64,000 nt of DNA from Limnomonas spitsbergensis (taxonomy: Eukaryota; Chlorophyta; Chlorophyceae; Chlamydomonadales). The position numbers and the translations under genes were made by a program. Positions 34,732-44,648 of the stretch are shown here, in pieces. The stretch covers positions 242,001-306,000 of the forward strand of contig JAYJMM010000020.1 in assembly GCA_037349105.1 (NCBI GenBank). The letters run 5' to 3'. The notes below the pieces were generated by a model. The model searched no databases, was not told the DNA's origin, and saw only the letters and a program-made list of their open reading frames with translations. Position 1 is the stretch's first letter. Every line of letters begins with the position of its first letter.

Positions 34732-36946
34732 CTCTCTGCGTGGTTTTGGCCCTCATGTTGCAGCCCTGATGCGGCAAAGTATCAGTCCCCGATGGTCTCA
34801 ATCTTGTACACGGGTTGGGTCATGGTCGTGGCATCAAAGTGTGAGTAGAGCGCATTCAGCATGGACATCACGGCCAGGGACTCAACCTGTGTGGAGGGGA
34901 GGAGAGGCGGGAAGAGAAGTGAAAGACATATCAGAACATGGGGACTTGACTTTTGTGGGGCTGAGTTGGAGGCAGGGTCGTCAAAGTGTGAATACAGCTA
35001 ATTCAGCATATACATCACGGCTTGGGGCTCAACATGTGAACAGAGAGTGAGAAGCAGGGAGGGATTAAGAGGGAGCTCCTCCTAGGTGGGGAAGAGAAGC
35101 AAACCAATGGAAGTCGGAGGGGGGCCTAGTTTTAGAGGGAGGGAGAAGCAGGGAGGGATTAAGGGGAAGCTCCACCTAGGTGGGGAAGAGAAGCAAACCA
35201 ATGGAAGTCGGAGGGGGCCTAGTTTTATAGGGAGGGAGAAGCAGGGAGGGGAGAGGGGCCAAACAAGAGGGACACGAGGGACAGGAAGAAAAGGGGGGAG
35301 GGAGGAAAGGAGTATCCAAACAAGTTATGTGTAGAGATTTGTTTTGTAATCAAATCCATGAACTCTCTATTATGTCGGCCCTATTGTATCCCGCAGCACG
35401 TGGCTTTTGCTGAAGTCATTTATTTTGACGGGGGAGGCTACATAAAGGGGAGGAATTCAACGTATTCACTATACCATTTAAATGTATTATATACAATTGG
35501 TTTGATCAGCCAATGCCCAAAGTGCCTGCGGGATATAAGGCACACATCCGTAAACCCGACAATGGCATCTAACAACAGCGTGACATCGGGGTGCCACTCG
35601 GCACAGTTTTTAAGCCAACTGGATACACTAGATCCACCATATCTACTAGATCTAACCCCATGCCGTACCTGCTGGCACATGTCTGTGAACCCAACAATGT
35701 CTGCAAACAGCAGCGTGACATCAGGATGCCACTCGGCATTGTCCTGACTCCCCTTGGAAGTTGGAGAAGAAAACACCGGAGAAGATGGCAGCTGCGGTGA
35801 CGGCACTCCGAGCGGCCGCAGCTGTTGCTGCGGCCACAGCAGCTGCGACAGCCCAGACCAGTGCTGTTTCTGACGCACAGCGTAGCCTACTGACGCCGAC
35901 TGTGCCATGATTGACCGCAGCCTCCTCAGGCTTCCACTGGTGGTCCAGCCCGCGGCGTATGAGTCTACCTGGTCAGCAGCTACAGCGCCGGCGACCTCGA
36001 CACCTGCCACAGATAAGGCTGTCGCTGCCGCTGCTTCGACAACGGCGGCCGCCTTTGCTTTTGCGGCTTCAACTACCGCAGCCGCTGCCGATGCGGCGGT
36101 CTCCACCACAGCCGGCGCCGCGGCTGACGATGACGACGTGACTATTGTCTTGGCTGCGAGCGTCGCCGCGGCCTCAACGATCGCCGCAGCAGCAGTCGCC
36201 GCTGCTTTGACGACGGCGGCAGCGGCGGCTTCGACCACGGCCGGCGTCGCATCTGTCGTAGCCGCATCGAACACAGCTGCCGCCGCCGCCGCTGCCACTG
36301 CTTCAACTACTGCTGCAGCTGCTACCGCTGCCGCCTCAACAACAGCCGCTGCCACTGCTGCCGCCGCTGTCGCTGCCTCCACCACAGTCGCCTGTGACAA
36401 ACGCCTGGACCTGGAGCGATATAGCACCTGCTCCTGCGCCCTCGCCTGGTTGTTTTCTGGCCTCCTCCCCCTCCGCCTCCTTCTCCGCCTCCTTCCTCCG
36501 TCCTCCCCCCCTTCGTTCCCCCATACCTGCGAGTACCGCCCGTCCTCAGTCCCCCTAATCTTCGCCCTCTCAGCAGCCGAAACGCCCTTCCACGTAAGTA
36601 GGCAAGACTTATGCCTCCGTACCCGCCCGCGCTGACGAGCCAAAACAACCGGCTCGTCATAATGCTGATTTATCATCAAGCGATCCTCAATCACCACTCG
36701 TGTCAAGTCCATGCTGCCATTACGTCTCCCGCGATGTGACATCATTGGTCCTGAAAGGAACCGCGGGACAATCCCACCGTTGCCTTGGCCGGCCGCCCAC
36801 CGCCCATCCTCGCTGCCCTCGCTCCCGTCATCACCGTCGTCTTCGCTCCATTGCTTGCCGCAGGGTGGGCGCGTGTGTAAAAACGATTTGTTGTTCAAAA
36901 CGCCCCAGGTGCCGTCAAGGGAGTCCTCATCCTTGGGGTACGCACC
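34732..36946 (-). pseudogene. Guanylyl cyclase fragment, copy 10 (most complete upstream part)
   Basis: The longest open copy. An exon starts at 36946 after a pyrimidine-rich CCTTAG acceptor and reads GAYPKDEDSLDGTWG, NNKSFLHTRPPCGKQW and an acidic SEDDGDDGSEGSED run. It continues in one frame through RFLSGPMMSHRG, RVVIEDRLMINQHYDEPVV, the Arg-rich and Ala-rich tracts and into the FADIVGF exon (35669-35743), about 500 codons unspliced (to 35438). Exon 34732-34886 carries KIETIGD then TGA. Copies 1 and 2 have one fewer A in the first exon and are frameshifted there; copies 3-9 have lost it. No real start codon is visible, so the true N-terminus lay further upstream. This is the best template for the parental gene within the array. 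Confidence 0.8.
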
Positions 36947-37367
36947 CTAAGGGGAAAGGGTGATGAATCTGTTAATGAAAGAGAAGTCCAAAAATCATGA
37001 AATAGTTTCTTACAAAAAATTGCAGTCGACAATGAAACAGACTATTAGTTGGTCTTCATGATGCATGTGCACCCCTGGTGCACCCCACGGTGAAAGAAGG
37101 ACGGTTGCAAGAGAAGTGCGCCATGGTGAAAGAATATTCGAAAATGAAACTGCAAAATGTGGTAAGCAACGTCCCCTTGGCAATGTCCCGCCTGCCTCAA
37201 TACCACCTCCCGCTTGCATGCATCTTGCCAACATGCCTGCCTGTAAGCCTCCCTGCCTCCTGTCACCCTGTCTGCCTCCTACCTGCCTGCCTCCTGCCTG
37301 CCTGTCTGCCTCCGCCTGCCTCCTGCCTGCCTGCCTCATGTCTGCCTGCCTCCTCCTTGTCTGCCCC
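35907..37367. repeat. Macrosatellite unit 10 (partial, 1461 bp, long type)
   Basis: Carries the 36856-37180 segment otherwise seen only in units 1 and 2, and stops within the TGCC minisatellite, where gag-like sequence starts. Confidence 0.95.
37230..37367. repeat. TGCC-rich minisatellite, unit 10 (truncated)
   Basis: TGCC words up to TGTCTGCCCC, then an abrupt change to non-array sequence. Confidence 0.9.
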
Positions 37368-38360
37368 GCCAGCTCCTTCGCTCTCCTCCTCTTGCCCTGG
37401 CCTCGCCCCCGCGCGGCTGTTGCCACTGAGGCCACTACTTGCGGCCTCCGCCCCTCTTGACTCCGGGTCCGGGGCCACGTCCACCGCTCTTGGTGTTCCT
37501 GGGCAAGACATGGGGGTGGAGGCTGCTGAGTTGTCGGGATCTTCCTCCTCGGTATGGTCGCCATGCTCTGAACCGCTTTGTGCCACCGAAGGAGGCTCCT
37601 CCCCTGGGCCATCCTCTGCTCCGCCCCTCCCGCGGGCCACTGCCCTTCTGTCTTCCTGCCTAGCTGCCCCAAACTGCCACCACTCCAGGAGCTGTTTGCC
37701 CCACCCCTGGCACGGGGCCGGTGCCCCCTGAAGCTGGAATCTCCTCATAACCTTCACGGCATGACTGCGTGAGAACTCTGATCCCATAGGGCGCGTTCCG
37801 AACAGGTTCGATGTCAGGCACATGCTTGCCATCTGGTATAACCCCATCGGCCTGGTGACTCTGCCTAAGCCTCCCGTGGCCGCCTGGAGCTTTACGTGCC
37901 CCACCCGCCCCTGGCGGTGTTGCCTGTATTGTGACTCAGAAGGGCCTCGCCCCCCCTGGTCATCCCTTTTTTCCGCATCCCACCTATGTGTGCCGAGGCT
38001 GCCGGGCGCTCTGTCGTCGTTGGATGGTCCCGCCTGGGCCTGGAACATCGCCCTGATCCTGTCGAAATAGCCAGCGGGCGACTCGCCTGGCTGCTGTAGG
38101 TGGTCTCCCCCCTCTGGGGCTTGACAGCCCCTGGGCGGCTCTGGCCTGTCATGTTGGGTCATGTGCGGGCAGGCAATGAGCTTATGGGCGTCGCTCACGC
38201 ATTTGAAGCACCGGTCTTGCTGATGCCCAAAAGTCGTCCTTTGTTGCGATGACAGGCTGCTCCACTCCTTGGTCGTGTGCCCCTTCCGCCCTGCGCTGCT
38301 GCTCGGCAAGCCTGCCCCTATGTACCCGGCCGGGGCTTCCTCAATGCGGCGGCGCTCCAT
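37368..38360 (-). pseudogene. Gag-like fragment with CCHC zinc knuckle (third knuckle)
   Basis: The minus-strand frame from 38360 reads MERRRIEEAPAGYIG, then a CX2CX4HX4C knuckle (CFKCVSDAHKLIAC, 38169-38210), then Pro/Gln/Gly-rich sequence with YFDRIRAMFQAQAG and MGLYQMASMCLTSNLFG. The frame runs past 37368 into the TGCC minisatellite (as EAGRHEAGRQ repeats) and stops at 37263, so its natural C-terminus is gone. CCHC knuckles bind retroelement RNA. Confidence 0.55.
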
Positions 38361-38800
38361 CCTCTGCTTATCGGCCTCTCCTGGCGATGGATCCTGTCCA
38401 GCGGTCGGCCCCTCTGTTCATCTGGCCCGTTCTCTTGGCGTAAGCCCCTTATCCTGCGGTTTGTCTCCTCGTCGGTGCTGGGCGACCCGTGCCTCCTGGG
38501 TTGCTCGCGCCCCCAGTTGCCTGGCCTGCCCCCCTGTCCACCTGGGGACTGCTCCCTGCGGCCTTGCTCCTTCCTTGGCTCTTCTGGCTGTTCGCGGCCC
38601 TGGGTCCTGAACACGTGCCTGTCCCTCTGCTCCTCAGGTTCTGCCTCCCGGTGCTGGGCCTCCGGCCTGCGGGGTACCCTTCCATCGCTGCTGGGTGGCC
38701 TGCTTCCTCTAGGCTGCTTGCGCTCCTCGCTGCCTGACCTGGCCCTGGAGACACGGCGCTGCCTGTCTTCGCCACATCGCCCCCGCCTCTCCTCACGCAT
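38318..38800 (-). pseudogene. Arg/Glu/Pro-rich gag-like segment
   Basis: 160 codons of highly charged sequence (REERRGRC, EEQRDRHVF, REQPEEPRKEQ). It overlaps the start of the next frame downstream, so one frameshift separates them. No domain recognised beyond composition. Confidence 0.35.
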
Positions 38801-38904
38801 AGCTGGTGTAGGCCCGCCTTCGGGCCCCTCCTCCTTGTCTGTGGGCTCCCTGGCCTCATTGGCCGTGCACCTCCCCTTTGCCCCTGAGTCGCTGGGGTGT
38901 GCTT

Positions 38905-39633
38905 CTAGCCGCTCCTCTGCTCCGAGTTATGCACGTCTTTTTGGTCACCCCTCTCTGGGCTGACCTCTTGGCCTGCTTCAGAGCTCGTGTAGGGGTCGTC
39001 TGCCTCGACTTGTGCCAGCATGTCCTCCACCGTTGGCGGGCTCTCCGGCTTAGCACTCAGGCTGATCTCGCATAGGGTTTGCTTGGCCTCCTTTGCCTTG
39101 ACCAGGCTGCCCAACTCCTCTACTGTGGGGCGGTCCTCCATGGTGCTTTCCCTGCGTTGCCTGGCCTGCACGATGTCGTTGAGCATCCTCTGTCCCCACG
39201 GGTACTGCTGCCTGTTGCGGTAGCAGGTTCTGATCTTGTCTTCCTGGTCGAGCGACGCCCTTGCTGCCTGCAGAATTCTGCCCTCGACCCCGCTGATCCC
39301 CTGCCAGTATGCTATCTCAGCGGCATGGACCGCCCTCCTCTGCTCCTGCTCGGCAGCGCGGCTCTGCTGCCTGTTCTGCGCCAGCTCTTCATAGGCTGCT
39401 AGTGCCTTCATCACCTGGTCCATGCATCCTGTGTGCTCGGGCCCTCCGCTGGAGCTGGTTCTCCTGGCTGCTGAGGCCTCGTTCTGCTCCCCTGATGGGG
39501 CTGCCTGCTTGCTGTCCACACTGGAGGTCCCGGCGGCCACCACTGCTGCCTCCCCCTGACCACCTGGCCTTGCTACCGACTTAGCGGGGAGCTGGGCGAC
39601 TCCTGCCTTACCATTGCCTGCTCCGACCCCCAC
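38905..39633 (-). pseudogene. Gag-like helical segment
   Basis: 242 codons. After a Gly/Ser/Ala-rich start comes a Gln/Ala/Glu-rich helical part (MDQVMKALAAYEELAQNRQQ, then RILQAARASLDQEDKIRTC) and an acidic tail. It looks like a structured gag or capsid-associated region, but the family is not recognised. Confidence 0.4.
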
Positions 39634-39678
39634 TTGGGTAACCTCTGTCGCTTCTCTTGCCTCCTTATCCGCCGCCTG

Positions 39679-40277
39679 CTATGCTGCCTTGCCCTGCCGC
39701 TGCCCCACTGGGGCATGCGCTCCCTCGGGCTTCCTGCTGAGCCCTTTGCCCTTCCAGATGGTGTGGATGGCCTCAGTGATGCTGGCCCTCTCCTGGAGTG
39801 TTGCTTCGCACTGCTGGTCCGTGTGCGCCGCCTTCTGGCTGCAGTACAAGCACTTTGCTTCCTTGTCCTGCCGCAAGATCGACCTGACCTCGTCTCTTGT
39901 AGCGGATGACGCTGCCAGGGCTGATACCGCTTGGCACCTGAGCTCCTCGGTCCCTGCATCCACATATGCGGGCATCAAGTGTCCGAAAGTCATAAAGCAG
40001 ACTTGCCTCCCCTTATCCACAGACAATGCTGTTGCTTCAGTCATGCCTGCGGGTGGCATACCCCGTGCCCATACACCACATGGATGAACAACATGCCATA
40101 CAGGGGTGATGCTGCATTGTCTGTGGTCCGTATCTTCTCTGTAGTGCGGACCAGCTCGGCCCCCATAGCCTCCAGCCTCCTGGCTACGTCAATTGTGACC
40201 ACATGGCATGAGCACGCTGAATCCATCAGTGCCTTTTTGCTACCAGCACTTTCCCTTTGACCATCAGGCCCACACAC
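39679..40277 (-). pseudogene. Retropepsin-like stretch plus second zinc-knuckle variant
   Basis: Two overlapping frames. The upstream one contains KALMDSACSCHVVTIDVA, matching the active-site region of retroviral-type aspartic proteases (hydrophobic-hydrophobic-D-S/T-G) but with DSA (40215-40223) instead of DSG/DTG. It is preceded in another frame by CVGLMVKGK (40226-40480), a plausible first strand; the frames break at a run of five A. The downstream frame has SALAASSATRDEVRSIL and a CX2CX5HX4C motif (39808-39852), one residue longer than a standard knuckle. The Ala for Gly change and the frame breaks argue against activity. Confidence 0.45.
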
Positions 40278-40480
40278 GTCTCAGGCCTCTCCTGGTTGTT
40301 CTCGAAGTACATCAGCTTGGGGTCGAACGTCACAACTTTCCTCCCCCCTCCTGCCGTGCCCTTCTTACCCCACGTGCGCCCCTCCTCCGGGTTCAGTGGT
40401 AGCCCTTGCGTTGCCATATCCTCCAACTTGCCGTTCAGCTCCTCCACCTGCGCACGGATGGCACACATCCCATCAGCCAA
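40226..40480 (-). pseudogene. Gag/protease linker fragment
   Basis: 84 codons: MADGMCAIRAQVEELNGKLEDM (helical) then KKGTAGGGRKVVTFDPKLMYF and CVGLMVKGK. Joins by a frameshift to the retropepsin-like stretch below 40277. Confidence 0.4.
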
Positions 40481-41000
40481 CCTTGCTTACGTTTGTCTTT
40501 TCGACCCTGCTTTGACCCCATGCGCCCCTTTATCGGCTACGGGTCCTATGTCTTCCTCGCTCGGGCCTGGCCTGAAAGACTTGGGCCTGATATTGTGGGA
40601 TGCCTGCCTAAACTCTTCTTATCTAGCTGGCAGTCCAACTTGTGTCATCAGCGCCACTGACTGCATGTATACCGTAGTTCTTCTACAGTCTCCTGCCATC
40701 CTGGCAGTTCAGCCTCCTCAGGCTGCACCAGGTGGGTCGCATGGGCTGCCTGCTGGCCTTGGCCCTGGCCTTGCCCTGGCTTTTGGTACGGCTTGCCTCC
40801 CTGGCTCATGTCGTACGGCCTGTATGCTGCCGGCCCTCCCTAGGGCCTGGGCTGCGCTGGCTGGGCTGGTGGTATGGCCTGCCCCATAGCGACATCTGTG
40901 GCTAGGGCCCTTGTCTGCGGTCGTTGCTGCGGTTGTAGCCGGCGTTGTCCCTGGTGTTTTCCCTGGTGTAGTCCCCGGGGCCCTCCCTGGTGTTATGCCT

Positions 41001-41112
41001 GGCTTAGTCCCTGGGGCCATCTCTGGGGTTATCCCCGACATAGTCCCTGGGGCCATCTCTGGGGTTATCCCTGACATAGTCCCTGGGGCCCTCTCTGGGG
41101 TTATCCCTGCCT
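41001..41112 (-). repeat. 36-bp in-frame minisatellite encoding a 12-residue RD repeat
   Basis: About three copies of a 36-bp unit, read on the minus strand as NPRDGPRDYVGD-type repeats immediately after the first zinc knuckle. Basic/acidic RD or RGG tails are common next to gag nucleocapsid knuckles. Confidence 0.75.
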
Positions 41113-41767
41113 TTTGCCGGCTGTGGGCACTTTCTTGCCAGATGCGTTGTGCTACCGCAATTGAAGCACTCCCTGGGCCCTCGCCTGTCGGCTATGGTCC
41201 CTCCTCCTGCACCTTCCTGCTGGTCCGGCCAGGTTACCCCCTTGGGCTTATCTGGTCTCGCCTGTTGCCCACTGGCATGCGGAGATGCCCCACTAGGCCC
41301 TGTCCACCTGGTCCTTTGTTCCCATAGTGTGCTCCGTTTCTCGCCTTTTCCCGGCCATGACTCGACGGTTCCATGCTGTGTCTCCGACACAGCCGCTCTC
41401 TGGCTAGTACTGACGATACCCCCCATTTCCTGGTGGAGCTTCTCCCATGTTACCACATACTGCTTTAACAGCTGGATTCGCTCCCTGTCCTGCATTCCCA
41501 GGTACTCTGGCTTGGTTAGCACAAATTCACCTAACATTGACTTGACATCCGCGGACAGACCGTCCATAACATGTGGGACACTGAAGGGCCCCTGCCGAAG
41601 TGGTCCTCTGCGTATCTTGAGATTCCCAGCAGTTCTGCTTTCGCCTGCACCATGTGTGCGAATGCCTCCACCGACTCATCTTGCTTGACGTCTGGGTCCA
41701 ATGCTGACTTGACTCCTTTCCTGAGCCCCGTCACCGCCCCTCTTTCTTCTGCTGTGGGCTCCCCCAC
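41004..41767 (-). pseudogene. Capsid/nucleocapsid part of Gag with first CCHC knuckle
   Basis: Two minus-strand frames (41531-41767 and 41004-41567) joined by one frameshift. The first has KSALDPDVKQDESVEAFAHM; the second DVKSMLGEFVLTKPEYLGM and RIQLLKQYVVTWEKLHQEM, both amphipathic helices of the kind seen in retrotransposon capsids. A canonical CX2CX4HX4C knuckle CFNCGSTTHLARKC lies at 41127-41168, followed by the RD repeat. This is the clearest Gag signature in the element. Confidence 0.6.
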
Positions 41768-41773
41768 TTCCTT

Positions 41774-42718
41774 CTACACCACTCGCATCCATATGGCAAG
41801 CAGGGAGCCCCCGTCACTGCTTGGCTCATCCGGCGGTATCCATCCCCCTTTGATTCTCGCCAACTCGCCGCGCACCGTTACTCCTGCGTTTGGTACCGCC
41901 CTGATGGCCTCCACCATGGGGCCCACTGCCCCTGGCTTGTCTGCCCATATTCTTGGCAGTGTCCTGAGCAGCATGCTCATGGCCGAGTCAGACTGGCATG
42001 ATCCTGATATCTCCCCTGCTACGATTGCCAGCGTTAGTGGTTCATCCGACTGGGCCATCATGTTGTGCGATCCCCACTGGCTGCACGCATGACAGTACTT
42101 CCTGGTTGCCACCGCCCCTGGCTTGGCCACATCCAGCGTGGGAATATTGTATCTGATGGCTGGGATTTTGGTGTTCGTGGCTCCTCCCTGGCTGCATGTC
42201 ATTTGTTGTAGCAACTGAAGCGTCGTGGCCTTCATTGCCATTAACTCAGTCGTGTCTGCTTCCTCCTTTTGCGCTTCACTTAGCCCGGGTCCTTGCCGCC
42301 TTGGATCATCCGATCCCTCCTCCCCGCGACTGGGGTCGGGGTGTGGTCTGCCGCCCCCGCCCCCACCCTTTGCTGGGCCTTGGTTGGGTGTGTGCTCCCT
42401 GACTCGACCTCCCCCCTCATTGCGAGGCGCCTCGCTGCCCGCCTGCCACCCTTCGGCCTCGCTTAGCCGGTCTCCTCCTGTTGCAGGCGGTTGTCCGCCC
42501 CTGGATTCTTCACGGCTGCAGTCCATGTCCCTCGCCTGCTCGCGCTCTCCTTCTGCGCGCCCCGCGTCTCTGTGCCCTGGCTGCTGGGTACTCCCCCTGC
42601 TTGGTTGCCCTGGCTGTGTACCTCCTGTGTACACCCCTGCTCCTGAACTCGAGGCCCACTCATCATGGGCCCTGGCTTCGCCTCTGGGCTCCTCTTTCCT
42701 GAGGACCCTTGGCTCCAC
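41774..42718 (-). pseudogene. Gag N-terminal/matrix-capsid segment
   Basis: 314 codons. The first about 150 residues are Gly/Glu/Arg/Pro-rich and probably disordered. Then comes ordered sequence: LMAMKATTLQLLQQMTCSQ, KIPAIRYNIPTLDVAKPGA, YCHACSQWGSHNM, SDSAMSMLLRTLPRIWADK. It ends at a stop just before the capsid frame. Confidence 0.45.
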
Positions 42719-42784
42719 CTCCTGTAACTTGTGCTGTGCTCTCCCTTCGAACTGACTTCTCCTGCCTCGGGTTGCGCCCTCCTC

Positions 42785-43471
42785 CTATTGCCTCAAAAAA
42801 TTCTGAATGGTGTCGACCTGGCCTGCTTGCCGCTCCTCCTCGTGTCGTCGGACTATCCTGAATCTTTCATACCCACCCCGCATGCTTGTTCCACTTGGTT
42901 CGCTGTTCTGCTCCTCCACCCTGGCGAGGGCTCGGCTAGTCGGCTGCTGTCTCTCGCTGGCTGCTGGGCTATACGGTCTTGGCCACTCCTGGCCCTCCTC
43001 TGGTCTCCTGCGATCTCCCGTGTCGGGTTCACTGCTCCCCCGGTGCGTCACAGCCCTGGCTCTGCCCTCGTGGGCTGCTCTGCTATGCTGCGCTCGCCAA
43101 GCACTGGTCTCTACCGGGCTCACTGGCTCTTCCACGCCTTGGCTCCTGAAACCTCCCCACTCGGAGGGTGGTGCTTGTTCACTCCTTGCAGCGCCCCTTG
43201 GGCCCCTGTTCTCAGCTCCTCTGGGCCACAGCTCTGTGAAGGCCTGTACTGCCCTTGCTGTCTCGTTGTTGGCATCCCCCTTTGACACGCGGCCCAGGCA
43301 CTCCAGGAGCACCACGCTGTCTGCTCGGGTGTGCAGCCTTCCCTCGTACGCCATGACTGCCCAAGCCCACATATAGTGATTTGTGAACTCCTCCACCGCT
43401 GCTACCTGGCTGGCCCACTGTGTAAAACAGCCCTTGCACACCACTCGCCAGACCCTGGCAGTCCACTGCAA
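42785..43471 (-). pseudogene. Gag-like N-terminal segment with Trp-rich helices
   Basis: 228 codons. The start reads QWTARVWRVVCKGCFTQWAS and FTNHYMWAWAVMAYEGRL, then a short helix (VVLLECLGRVSKGDANNE), then a long charged disordered tail. Not recognised; it belongs to the element by position and strand. Confidence 0.4.
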
Positions 43472-43561
43472 GGCCCCTACCCATCCGGGCGGCCCTCGTT
43501 CTTCCCTTGCTTCAGCACTGGTCCTGTATTGCCCGTCCTCGACGTCCGATCCCTCCGGGTC

Positions 43562-44161
43562 CTATCCTCTTAGGCTGTCCTCACTCGCCCCCGGTGGGTT
43601 GTTTGGGAACCTTGACGCCGGCGTCTCGTATACCGACCTTGGTCCATCCTCTGCGGCTCCTTGTGTTGGCGCCCCTTGGCCCTTGCTGTCTTCTTTAGCT
43701 TTGGTTGGCAGCCTTCTTGGCTCGCTTCCCCCTGGCCTTTGCTCCATCTGGGGCTCATGCGCTTCTGACCTGCGCTCCACCCTTGGTTCTGCCCCTCCGG
43801 GCTGTGGCTCTGGCTTGCACTCCCTTCTTGGCTGTCCCCCTCCGGGATTGGGCACATGCGGTCCTGTCGTGTGCTCTTTTGGCCTTTGCTCTCCCCCTCC
43901 GGGGTCTGGCTCCTCTTCCATATCGGCCCAGCTCCTTCCCTTTGGCTGTGGTCCTGCGGCCTGCCCTATGGGCATGCCCGCCTGCTGTGACCTTGGATCA
44001 TGCGCAACATCATCCTGCCTACCTGGCAGTTCATGTCGCTTGATCATCTCTGCCTCATGTTTCACTGCATCTCCTCTTGTTACCTTAACCTCATCAGCTG
44101 CGTCGGTAACATGGGGCCCCTTGATCCACGCTTGAAACGAAAAAAATCCTGCTTGAAACAT
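43562..44161 (-). pseudogene. First gag-like ORF (199 codons)
   Basis: Starts at ATG (44161-44159) inside the AATCAAGC-rich repeat and reads MFQAGFFSFQAWIKGPHVTD, then Pro/Gly/Glu/Arg-rich sequence (PGGGEQRPKEH, PGGAEPRVERR). The CATGTTACCGACG segment near 44110 recurs in the opposite orientation at about 51030, so this 5' part has a second copy in the window. Confidence 0.4.
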
Positions 44162-44460
44162 ACCCTTGAATCAAACTATGAATCAAGCGGGATTTTTTGA
44201 AATCAAGCCACTGCAGCTAGCGCTTGATTTGAGCTTGATTCAAGCGGATATCAAGTGGGAATCAGGCAAGAATCAAGCGCATGGAATCAAGCCGAAATCA
44301 AACGGGAATCAAGGGTTCTTATCAAACGGGAATCAAGCGGAATCAAGCGTTCTTATCAAGCCGGAATCAAACCATGAATCAAGCGGGTTAACGTTTGAAT
44401 CAAGCTGAAATTCCCACCGTTTGATTTGAGCCTGAATCAAGAGCGAATCAAAGGTCATTA
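44155..44460. repeat. AATCAAGC-rich irregular minisatellite
   Basis: About twenty irregularly spaced words such as GAATCAAGCGG, GAATCAAGC and AATCAAACGGG. Located just 5' of the gag-like ORFs. Two more copies of the word sit at about 51003-51025. Confidence 0.8.
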
Positions 44461-44648
44461 CAAAAGTCAATAAACCCTAAGCCACCGGGAGTAAATTCAT
44501 AAGCCACCAGCGCTTCACCCTAGACCGCCAACAAAAAATCCTAGCTCATCAGCAAATATCCTGGGCCACACTCAGTTGAAGTTAGCACTAGTGTCACACC
44601 TCTGGATGCCAACAATTCAGTGGTTGTCACCGCTGCCTCACAATGGAG

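Larger units (their letters stand above)
32065..35906. repeat. Macrosatellite unit 9 (3842 bp)
   Basis: Like units 7 and 8, but keeps the roughly 405-bp AG-rich/intron segment (about 34955-35370) that units 6-8 have lost. Confidence 0.97.
1..37367. repeat. Macrosatellite array of nine units plus a partial tenth, carrying a partial guanylyl cyclase gene
   Basis: One anchor sequence (ATGATTGACCGCAGCC) recurs at 46, 4001, 7965, 12152, 16001, 19841, 25191, 28628, 32065 and 35907, always on the same strand. The spacings are 3955, 3964, 4187, 3849, 3840, 5350, 3437, 3437 and 3842 bp. The 5350-bp unit is a 3437-bp unit plus a 1913-bp insertion. Length differences come from a segment of about 0.35 kb kept only in units 1, 2 and 10, from 223-bp internal duplications, from a roughly 405-bp deletion ending units 6-8, and from the length of the G-rich minisatellite. 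The array ends abruptly inside the TGCC minisatellite at about 37367, where gag-like sequence begins. The left end lies outside the window. Confidence 0.97.
37368..44161 (-). mobile_element. Degenerate gag-type retroelement, no visible reverse transcriptase
   Basis: A 6.8-kb minus-strand stretch of Pro/Gly/Arg-rich coding sequence in several frames. In order from 5' (44161): an acidic/Gly-rich N-terminus, a capsid-like helical region, a CCHC knuckle (41127-41168), an RD-rich minisatellite, a retropepsin-like stretch (around 40215), a second knuckle variant (39808-39852), a charged helical region, an Arg-rich tract and a third knuckle (38169-38210). No RT, RNase H, integrase or LTR pair was found. 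Its 3' side abuts macrosatellite unit 10, so any pol part is deleted or lies elsewhere. Three knuckles suggest two or more gag-like units joined. Superfamily (Ty3 or copia) is not assignable. Confidence 0.6.

Noticed and set aside
1..37367. Ribosomal DNA array with intergenic spacers
   Set aside because: No rRNA-like sequence in the unit; the only recognisable genic content is the cyclase fragment.
37368..44161. Plus-strand Pro/Leu/Ser-rich ORFs (for example 38277-38963 and 42731-43285)
   Set aside because: Antisense shadows of the Arg/Gly/Glu-rich gag-like frames; zinc knuckles and helices are on the minus strand.
37368..44640. LTR pair around the gag-like element
   Set aside because: No direct repeat of LTR length was seen at the two ends; a short or very diverged one cannot be excluded by eye.
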